A stretch of 7,076 nt of DNA, taken from contig NZUD01000089.1 of assembly GCA_002697005.1 (NCBI GenBank), positions 1 through 7,076 of the forward strand. Reading direction: 5' to 3'. A program made the translations under genes and the position numbers. The DNA is from Chloroflexota bacterium. Its GTDB lineage: Bacteria; Chloroflexota; Dehalococcoidia; UBA3495. Of the stretch, positions 1 through 6,047 are shown piece by piece (positions within the stretch are counted from its first letter, which is position 1; every line of letters starts with the position of its first letter). The notes below the pieces were generated by a model. That model had not been told where the DNA came from. It worked only from the letters and a program-made list of their open reading frames with translations, and did not search any database.

Positions 1-127
1 GGTAGCTTTGCGATCCTGGTTTGGCCCATGCCGGCATGGCCATTAACTGACGCCCGCAGCTGACGCATGCAGGAACGCCCGGCTCATTTGTCGAGCCACA
101 GCCGTTACAGATAGACTGATTGTTCAT
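1..127 (-). CDS. Zinc-ribbon protein, N-terminal part (runs off left edge)
   Basis: Only the first 42 codons lie in the window; the gene continues beyond base 1. Reading leftward from ATG at 127, the product begins MNNQSICNGCGSTNEPG. It carries Cys7, Cys10, Cys21 and Cys24 in a CxxC-x10-CxxC pattern followed by Gly-Arg-Gln-Leu, the classic short N-terminal zinc ribbon (zinc_ribbon_2 type) that binds one zinc through four cysteines. The start is well constrained: an in-frame TGA lies two codons upstream of the ATG. No clear Shine-Dalgarno is visible. Such ribbons usually precede membrane segments or other domains, so the function of the full protein cannot be told. It is on the same strand as the large fusion gene, 69 bases after that gene's stop, with no obvious terminator between, so co-transcription is possible. 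The ribbon call is firm; the role is unknown. Confidence 0.75.
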   Translation of the reverse strand, partial: MNNQSICNGCGSTNEPGVPACVSCGRQLMAMPAWAKPGSQSY

Positions 128-196
128 ATGTCAAAACCCATTCCATAGACCTTTACTCAGGTTTCACTTAGGCCGAACCAGTTTTTACTAACGTTT

Positions 197-3100
197 TCAG
201 CCGGTGGGTTCTATGACGGTAATCGTTTGATTTGCCTTAACATTACTTAAGGTCTGTGTGGTTCCACTCGGCCAGTGGATCTCTAATGAATCCACTATTT
301 GAGCATCTGCCAGGCCAAAGTGGGCAACTAGCGAATTTTGGGACATACTACTCCCTCCTGCTGAGATGGACCTCCACTGAACTTCAAGGCCGTAAGTAAT
401 CTTCAAGCGTGCCCCTATACCGTTGGCGTTACTGATAGTTCCAATCGTCTTTACTTGCAGCCAGTTACTCTCCCATTCGCAGGTATTTTTGAATAATTTC
501 GATTCCTGGCCGAGGTCTGCTTGGCGGCCAAGATTAACAAGGAACAGGTCGAGGCATCCGTCATTGTTAAAATCCCCATATGCAAGGCCCCGACCTATCC
601 CGAAATCCCCGGTACCACTCAGGTGGGTTACGTCAGTAAATGTTTCGTCTCCATTATTGTGGAATAGCACATTCGCCTGGTTCTTGCGGTTAATGTCATC
701 TGTATCTAACCAGCCACTGGCTACATAGATGTCTTCATACCCGTCGTTGTCGTAGTCGAAAAACACGGTGCCCCAACTTACCCGAGGCTGCGAGTCAAAA
801 ATCCCGGCGCTTACGCCAGCTTGAGATGCGACATCTCTGAAAGTGTCGCTCTCTGGGTCTTTGCTCAATAGGTGGTTCTCATTTATGTTAGTCAAGTAGA
901 AGTCATTATTGCCGTCTCGATTGTAATCACCTACTGCGATGCCCATGCCAAACATTGCGATATCGCTACGAGACGATTGGGAAATGTCGGTGAAATGCGA
1001 TGCCCCTTCATTAGACACCCCATCGTTTCGCCACAACACGTTAGGCGATATCTCCTCTCCGAAATCATTAACGACATAAAGATCCAAGTCTCCATCGTTG
1101 TCGAAGTCTACCCACTTGGGTTGGAATCCCGATCCCCAGATATTCCCATAATCGCCACGTTTTCTAGAAGGACTCGGATCGCCGTTCAATAGATGTGTTT
1201 CATTGGAGAATGTACCATCTCCCTTATTTCTAAATAATGACAGTGGTCTTACATCGAAATAATACAGGCGTTTGGAAAAAGCGTCTGGGTTCGATTCATC
1301 GATATATCTGACAACAACCAGGTCGAGAAACCCATCATTATCGTAGTCGCCCCAGGCGCATCCAGACGATCTGAAGGTTTCGTCAGGCTCTTGAAGTCCA
1401 GATCTGCTGGTTGCATTTGTAAATCGGCCATCTTCACCTCCGACAAAGAGTTTACTAGCGCCCCAGTTCGTGACAAATAGATCCTGATATCCATCGTTGT
1501 TGTAATCACTGGAACATCCGCCATTTCCTTTGCCGAGAGGGTCGTCTACTCCGGCCCATCTTGCAATATTGCTAAAAGTACCATCGCCGTTATTCGCATA
1601 TAAAGCGTTCGAACCGTCAGTATCTGGAGCCAAATCTCCGATATCAGGTGTAGAAGCGATGTATATATCCTGGAATCCATCGTTATTGTAGTCAAATACG
1701 ATTACGCCACCCCCAATAGGGATAATGTCGAGAGCGTCACGGTAGTGTTTGAAGTTGATATTCGCTTCATCACCTATTTCTCGGAAGAAAGGGTCGACAT
1801 AAGTAATGGCCCCTTCCGATATCAGTTGAGGGAAATTTGCATCTCTGATTTCGACGTCTGCTGTTCCGACTTCATGGGGCGGTGTAAATGCCATGATGCA
1901 ATCGGAAGCTAAGACATCCCACGTAGAATCAATCCCGTTTATTAATATTTTGGTACCGTCGCCAAAACCTTGACCTCGGATCATTAAGAGCGAGCCTCCG
2001 TCACTATTAACTACGTCTGGTGTGATTGAATCAATTTTGAATGGTTCGTTCTTTTGATCTGACGTACTCCGGGCAATCAGACCAGTCGATAGACATGAAT
2101 CGGCGCTAAGACCCTTTAGACCGGTGTCTGCCACTATTCCGGACGACATCACTACCAACCCTCCTCCCACACCGAGGAGCCATGTGATGATGGCAAATCC
2201 GAGAACCGTTCGCTTCGGAATCACCTGACACAATCCCCAGAAAGTAATCGGTCCAGCTGCGCCGACGCAAAACAACAATGCGGTTGCAGGCCCTGGGCTC
2301 AGCCCGAGTAAGATCAGGGCTGCGATAAGTGGTATTTCGAAAAGTAACGGAACATTAATTAAAATTCCAATAGTAGCTGCTATCAGAATTCCGGAATAGC
2401 CGTTTCCTAAATAATCAGTAACGAACTTAGGGTCGAGTAATTGGATTATTAATCCTACTGCAAATCCAGCGATGATCATCAACGGACCCACTCTCAAGAG
2501 GTGCAGGCAGCTAATCTTCAGAGTGGGCCATATCCCGCTTTTTACGATGTGACCCCAATCGTTTTCTTCTCCTATTAGCTGTATTGGAGCTATGGTTACG
2601 GTCTTGTCTAGTGGATCTCGTGAAGCGATTAGCTTGGTTACTAGCCCCAGAATGATCACTGCTAGTACAGCAACTCCCAGTCTTGATACCGCTAGACCAG
2701 GTGTGAAGATAGTCAGGGTCATCAATATGGTCAGTATGTTGAGATTTGGTGAACTCTGCGTGACACCAAGAACTACTTCAGTGCTTGCACCACGTCTGCC
2801 TAGTGCGTTAGACACAGGTACTATGCAAGCTGAGCAAAGATTCATGAACGGCCCGATAAGAGCTCCTTTAATAGAGCCTTTGATGCCTCTATCGACGAGC
2901 GTATGGCGGGCGGCGTTTGGAAATAGGAACACCTCGGTGATCCCTGCTATGAGGAAGGCGAATATCATTCCTATCGAAACCAATTTCAAATAGGACAGAG
3001 AAAAATTGAGCCACCGAGCGGCCCACGAAGTGTGAGGTGTAGGGTCAACACAGAATCCTTGGAAACATTTCTCAACGGTAGCTACCGACGAGACCATGTC

Positions 3101-3214
3101 TTCAGCTATCACATCAAGTTTAGGGATCCGGTTGAATGCCACGAATAGACCAATCAGGATCAAGATTCCGACGATGCCGATTAGCCTCTTCTTGTCCGAC
3201 TCGGATTTAAACAT
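197..3214 (-). CDS. Fusion protein: DUF318/ArsP-like permease + IPT/TIG + seven-motif FG-GAP propeller + ASPIC/UnbV domain
   Basis: Intact 1005-residue frame, ATG at 3214, stop TGA at 197-199. Residues 11-361 hold about nine hydrophobic segments (roughly 11-28, 72-96, 113-135, 153-170, 175-195, 235-260, 272-300, 303-330, 336-361). The LCSACIVP segment (Cys127, Cys130), followed by GRRGAS, resembles the conserved Cys/Pro...RRGAS signature of DUF318-type permeases, a family that includes ArsP organoarsenical exporters and putative heavy-metal exporters. A second cysteine pair (Cys50, Cys55) lies in the first presumed outer loop. After a linker (362-391), residues 392-474 form an IPT/TIG immunoglobulin-like domain. 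Seven DxDxDG-type calcium loops follow, starting at D508, D570, D623, D703, D763, D820 and D881, alternating with GDGTF-like strands as in FG-GAP/VCBS propellers. Residues 916-1000 match ASPIC/UnbV (NWLQV, GIGARL, HFGL, WPSG). An odd number of membrane segments would put the propeller outside the cytoplasm, as its calcium loops suggest. No Shine-Dalgarno precedes the ATG, and there is no better start. Substrate unknown; metal or metalloid efflux is inference. Confidence 0.9.
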   Translation of the reverse strand: MFKSESDKKRLIGIVGILILIGLFVAFNRIPKLDVIAEDMVSSVATVEKCFQGFCVDPTPHTSWAARWLNFSLSYLKLVSIGMIFAFLIAGITEVFLFPNAARHTLVDRGIKGSIKGALIGPFMNLCSACIVPVSNALGRRGASTEVVLGVTQSSPNLNILTILMTLTIFTPGLAVSRLGVAVLAVIILGLVTKLIASRDPLDKTVTIAPIQLIGEENDWGHIVKSGIWPTLKISCLHLLRVGPLMIIAGFAVGLIIQLLDPKFVTDYLGNGYSGILIAATIGILINVPLLFEIPLIAALILLGLSPGPATALLFCVGAAGPITFWGLCQVIPKRTVLGFAIITWLLGVGGGLVVMSSGIVADTGLKGLSADSCLSTGLIARSTSDQKNEPFKIDSITPDVVNSDGGSLLMIRGQGFGDGTKILINGIDSTWDVLASDCIMAFTPPHEVGTADVEIRDANFPQLISEGAITYVDPFFREIGDEANINFKHYRDALDIIPIGGGVIVFDYNNDGFQDIYIASTPDIGDLAPDTDGSNALYANNGDGTFSNIARWAGVDDPLGKGNGGCSSDYNNDGYQDLFVTNWGASKLFVGGEDGRFTNATSRSGLQEPDETFRSSGCAWGDYDNDGFLDLVVVRYIDESNPDAFSKRLYYFDVRPLSLFRNKGDGTFSNETHLLNGDPSPSRKRGDYGNIWGSGFQPKWVDFDNDGDLDLYVVNDFGEEISPNVLWRNDGVSNEGASHFTDISQSSRSDIAMFGMGIAVGDYNRDGNNDFYLTNINENHLLSKDPESDTFRDVASQAGVSAGIFDSQPRVSWGTVFFDYDNDGYEDIYVASGWLDTDDINRKNQANVLFHNNGDETFTDVTHLSGTGDFGIGRGLAYGDFNNDGCLDLFLVNLGRQADLGQESKLFKNTCEWESNWLQVKTIGTISNANGIGARLKITYGLEVQWRSISAGGSSMSQNSLVAHFGLADAQIVDSLEIHWPSGTTQTLSNVKANQTITVIEPTG

Positions 3215-3349
3215 TTTAGATATGGTGTTGGGGTATACAGCGAATTGATATATTGATGGGATCGAAAGCGGCCCGACTTTTACGATTTGATAAAGGCGAT
3301 TGCATTAGAATATGAAGGCTATCTGTGCTGGTTCTTTAGCCGGATTTTA

Positions 3350-3385
3350 TGTCGACAGTTGATCATATCTGTAGATATCTCGACA
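3350..3385. promoter_or_regulatory. Possible operator-like inverted repeats upstream of the fusion permease gene
   Basis: The non-coding stretch 3215-3601 separates the solute-binding gene from the fusion gene. Besides the terminator it contains a palindrome ATATCT-GT-AGATAT at 3365-3378. Around this lies a wider pair, TGTCGA (3350-3355) and TCGACA (3380-3385), spaced about three helical turns centre to centre. The two pairs are not concentric. A TATGAT hexamer reading toward the fusion gene overlaps at 3362-3367 and could be a -10 box, but no convincing -35 sits at the right distance. A regulator site is possible; chance AT-rich symmetry is equally possible. Confidence 0.2.
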
Positions 3386-3449
3386 ATTCGTAGAGCCTCG
3401 GTTTACGTTGACCATGCATCTCTGCGCCTTCCCGGTGATGGTCTCCAAC

Positions 3450-3488
3450 AAAAAATTGGCCGGCGAATCGGACTCGCCGGCCAATTTT
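3450..3488 (-). terminator. Rho-independent terminator after the solute-binding protein gene
   Basis: AAAATTGGCCGGCGA (3452-3466) and its exact reverse complement (3474-3488) form a perfect 15-bp stem with a 7-base loop. Read on the minus strand, the hairpin ends in six T residues (3450-3455), the layout of an intrinsic terminator. It lies about 113 bases past the solute-binding protein's stop codon and well before the fusion gene, so it should separate their transcripts. The A-rich left arm gives a short T run on the plus strand too, so weak bidirectional action is possible. Confidence 0.85.
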
Positions 3489-3601
3489 CATGTTCGTTAG
3501 CGGTTTAGTTGGGGCTGATTTATCGGCAATTAGCCACTCCTCAGTTTCGCTGTTTTTATCACACCGAAATCTTGGTAAGCCAACTGGGGCCGATTACAGC
3601 T

Positions 3602-5407
3602 TTAGCGACAAGGGTCTGCTGTTTTGCAGGCTTCTATACGCCACGTATGGCCAATGTCCCCGCCATCCCAACCAGGGAACGTCCAGGTCTTTACTATATT
3701 GGAGTCGTATATGACCTCAATGAACACTTCGAATAGGGGAACGTTTTCAAAGGCAGCATACTTGATGTTTCCGATCTTCCTGAGTATCTCGTCCCTCTTG
3801 TCAAGATCCGCGGTGTTTCTGAGTTCGTCCCAGGTTTCCCATAGCTCATCAGTTTCGTACTGGTGAGTGGAATTATACCCGGCGTTGAAACCAGCGATCT
3901 GGGTCTCTACCACTTTCTTGGAGGGTGGTATCGCCCACATCACACCGCTATGGTCCCGGCTTCTGAGCTTGGGTATGACTGTTCCGGCCCAGTCTGTCTC
4001 CTGAAGAGTAAGTTCAATGCCGATCTCTTCAAGGTAAACCTGTACCGCTTCCATCACAGGAATCAGTTCTGGTGCGCCGGGGAACGGGAACAGCCAAGCC
4101 TCGGCACTGAACCCGTCTGCGTAGCCAGCCTTCTTTAAGAGCGCTTTGGCTGCTTCAGGGTCGTAGCCATGGCTCTCCTGGAATCGGTCCTTCCATGTCG
4201 GATCCCATCCGGGTAAGCCTTCATAAAAGCCGTGTACGTAGGCGTCAGTAACGCGTCCTTTGTAGAGTTCCTCTTTAATCGTTTCTCGGTCGATCGCCCT
4301 GTTAACTGCTTGGCGTACGTCCTGGTTCGAGAACGGGTGATCCGTCAGTTTCCCAGTGATATCCATGAACTTATCCCGGCTTTCGTCTTCAGTACCGTAA
4401 TGTTGGCCGGTGAAGTTGATCTGGACCTGCTGGGCTGGTCCAGTGCTCTTTACCATCTTGTAACCCTTGGCAACGAGCTTGTCGGTCAAGTCTTTGTTAA
4501 CCTCGGTAAGGTGTGTTTCGCCTGCCTCAAATTGCGCAAGGCGTGTAGCCTCTTCAAGCACCCAGGTCATTTTTAAGCCGTTCCAATCCACGTCATGCAC
4601 CCAGTGCTTGCCCGGGGCTTTCCTGTAGGATATAGATTCTGCTAGCTTATGCTCGGTCATTACATACGGACCGGTACCCGCTATATGGGTCTCATAAGCT
4701 TGTTCACCTTCCATGTCCCACTGAGCTTTGCTGTATTGGACATGGTCTGTCGGTTCCCCATAGTAGAACATAAGGTCAGGACACGGCATAGAGCAGATCA
4801 TGTTTACTTCATGGTCATTGACCACTTCAACGGTTTCTACTTGGCACATGCCTACTTTGTATCCCGATGACGGTTTGTCTTCTCTTCCGGGATAATCAGG
4901 GTCACACCAGATGGCATGATTGTGGACTACGTCCTTTGCGCCGAATTCTCCGTAATCTTTACCACTACTAGAATTCCACTTGGCACCTTTGGCCAACTTA
5001 AGGTTCCAAGACATGCTATCAGCTGCTATCTCGTATTCGGTAGCAAGCCAAGGTCCGAACGTGTTGGTCTCAGGACTGACTTCGAACAGCCACTCCATCA
5101 TGGGGTCATGCTTTATGACTTGGTCCGCGGTTCCCTTAACCCAAGACCTAAAATAGTCTCTGGTAGGGGAGATCAATCCCATGATCAGCTCGTCGACTTT
5201 TGCCCCTTGAGTGGCTGCTGGTTTGTCGGCTGATTTGGGTTTTGCCGTAGGTGCTGCGGAACTAGATGCCGACGAACTAGCCGGCGAACTAGATTTTGTG
5301 TCGGTAGAACTTCCGCTGTCACCACCGCACGCGACGGCGAATAGCGCTAGCATCGCGATGAATAGATGGATTCTGAGAACGCCAGTGACCTTGGTTAAAC
5401 TACTCAT
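3602..5407 (-). CDS. ABC transporter substrate-binding lipoprotein, family 5 (oligopeptide/nickel type)
   Basis: 601 residues from ATG at 5407, stop TAA at 3602-3604, about the usual family length plus a linker. Residues 1-26 are a lipoprotein signal peptide (hydrophobic 13-26) ending in a lipobox-like AVAC with Cys27 as the lipidation site. Residues 28-70 are a Ser/Ala/Pro/Lys-rich tether. From about 72 onward the SBP_bac_5 fold is evident: WNLKLAKGAKW (134-144), GEFGAKDVV (153-161), IAGTGPYVM (242-250), NQDVRQAVNRAIDRETI (361-377) and YDPEAAKALLKKAGYADGF (415-433). The protein should sit outside the membrane and deliver a peptide or other solute to an ABC importer; the ligand cannot be read from sequence. 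Cys168, 188, 205, 209, 594 and 600 may form disulfides. The frame could extend 21 codons to an ATG at 5470, but those residues are not signal-like and the strong AAGGAGG site supports 5407. No ABC permease or ATPase gene is adjacent in the window. Confidence 0.93.
   Translation of the reverse strand: MSSLTKVTGVLRIHLFIAMLALFAVACGGDSGSSTDTKSSSPASSSASSSAAPTAKPKSADKPAATQGAKVDELIMGLISPTRDYFRSWVKGTADQVIKHDPMMEWLFEVSPETNTFGPWLATEYEIAADSMSWNLKLAKGAKWNSSSGKDYGEFGAKDVVHNHAIWCDPDYPGREDKPSSGYKVGMCQVETVEVVNDHEVNMICSMPCPDLMFYYGEPTDHVQYSKAQWDMEGEQAYETHIAGTGPYVMTEHKLAESISYRKAPGKHWVHDVDWNGLKMTWVLEEATRLAQFEAGETHLTEVNKDLTDKLVAKGYKMVKSTGPAQQVQINFTGQHYGTEDESRDKFMDITGKLTDHPFSNQDVRQAVNRAIDRETIKEELYKGRVTDAYVHGFYEGLPGWDPTWKDRFQESHGYDPEAAKALLKKAGYADGFSAEAWLFPFPGAPELIPVMEAVQVYLEEIGIELTLQETDWAGTVIPKLRSRDHSGVMWAIPPSKKVVETQIAGFNAGYNSTHQYETDELWETWDELRNTADLDKRDEILRKIGNIKYAAFENVPLFEVFIEVIYDSNIVKTWTFPGWDGGDIGHTWRIEACKTADPCR
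5259..5292 (-). repeat. Short imperfect repeats in the lipoprotein linker
   Basis: The plus-strand heptamer GAACTAG occurs three times, at 5259-5265, 5274-5280 and 5286-5292. On the coding strand these are Ser-Ser (TCTAGT, AGTTCG) codons in the flexible tether after the lipidated Cys27. The 12- and 15-base spacing keeps the frame, so repeat gain or loss would only change tether length. Confidence 0.5.
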
Positions 5408-5410
5408 GAG

Positions 5411-5417
5411 CCTCCTT
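5411..5417 (-). promoter_or_regulatory. Shine-Dalgarno site deciding the lipoprotein start
   Basis: On the minus strand AAGGAGG lies directly before CTC-ATG, three bases from the chosen start at 5407. The match to anti-Shine-Dalgarno is full, but the spacing is shorter than the usual 5-9 bases. No other start nearby gives both a good site and an N-terminal signal peptide. Confidence 0.7.
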
Positions 5418-5502
5418 GAGATGAGGGAATTACGTTTACTCCCAGTGGCCGCCCAGTAGATGCGAACCACAGGTGTAAGAACCTATAAGTTTCACGGAGT
5501 GC

Positions 5503-5531
5503 AACGTAACGAAACTAGATAGCTTTGTCAA
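5503..5531 (-). promoter_or_regulatory. Sigma70-like promoter of the solute-binding protein gene
   Basis: On the minus strand a consensus -35 TTGACA (5526-5531) is followed after exactly 17 bases by TACGTT (5503-5508), which matches TATAAT at its three most conserved positions. The sequence upstream of the -35 (about 5532-5600) is AT-rich and could act as an UP element. Transcription would start near 5496, leaving a leader of about 90 bases before the ATG at 5407. Confidence 0.5.
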
Positions 5532-5619
5532 ACATAGTGTATTCATTTTAGTCATATTAGTGTAGCTTTAATATCATAATTTTGGAGTTGGTGTTATGTT
5601 CTTCACGGGTTACGACTAT

Positions 5620-5997
5620 CTAATGACTGGAAAACTCCATTAAATAAATAAATATTGGTGACACGAGCATCAACGCTACGAATATCGGATTGAAAGTGGA
5701 TGGGCTAGAATCGGGTTTGGCCGATTGGTTAAGCGAGAGTCTTACTCTTAAATTCCTGGAGCTGCGGAAAAGGGGTAACGCATTTCGCTTAGGGGCCGGA
5801 AGCATAGCCGCGATTTCAATGCCATATTGGTCACGGAGATTGTGAAGAGTAAGACCACGGTACCCGATCAGGTCACAAGTACGTACGAAGGTTATCTCGG
5901 GCAAGCCGAAGCTTGAACGAAGCCGATGGAGAGCAAAGGTTTTGGAAAGGGGTTTCGCTGAACGCATCGTGCTGGATTGACGACCGAATCCTGGCAA
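5620..5997 (-). pseudogene. Probable remnant of a TrkA-C/RCK_C-containing transporter
   Basis: This 125-codon minus-strand frame has only a TTG start, no ribosome site and a stop just after one hydrophobic stretch. Residues 32-65 (bases about 5803-5904) read LPEITFVRTCDLIG, then TLHNLRDQYGIEIAAM. This resembles the start of RCK_C (TrkA-C) domains, whose pattern is roughly 'E..v..+S.LiGkTLrel.fR.+YGv.vlai'. Such domains lie between the membrane halves of SLC13/DASS-type and other ion transporters. The later NPIFVAL (103-109) recalls the end of that domain, and a short hydrophobic run (104-119) follows before the stop. The middle (70-100) does not align well and the region before residue 30 is not recognisable. 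A decayed gene fragment is the best reading. A small genuine membrane protein or chance open frame is possible. The 5408-6047 interval holds no other gene. Confidence 0.35.
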
Positions 5998-6005
5998 ACT
6001 AGACG
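5977..6005 (+). promoter_or_regulatory. Weak candidate promoter for the MFS gene
   Basis: TTGACG (5977-5982) and TAGACG (6000-6005) are separated by 17 bases. The -35 is one base off consensus; the -10 is poor. It would give a leader of roughly 36 bases before the ATG at 6048. It overlaps the start of the remnant frame on the other strand. Chance occurrence cannot be excluded. Confidence 0.25.
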
Positions 6006-6047
6006 GTTAAAAGTTAAATAGACCAATGATTTTAGAGATTAAATGAA

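Noticed and set aside
26..39. Palindrome CCATGCCGGCATGG near the left edge, considered as a terminator or protein site
   Set aside because: It lies inside the zinc-ribbon coding sequence, encodes part of MAMPAW, and has no following T run.
81..97. GGCTC/GAGCC hairpin, considered as part of a tRNA or a terminator
   Set aside because: No tRNA arms or T-loop sequence fit around it, and it encodes the linker between the two CxxC pairs of the zinc ribbon.
500..1740. Recurring GTCGTTGTC/ATCGTTATTG-like words across the fusion gene, considered as a DNA repeat array or CRISPR
   Set aside because: They are the codons for the repeated D-x-N/D-N-D-G calcium loops; spacing follows the protein blades and the copies differ in sequence.
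2592..2993. Plus-strand open frame of 133 codons opposite the permease domain
   Set aside because: It is the antisense shadow of the membrane part of the fusion gene; no ribosome site or recognisable domain.
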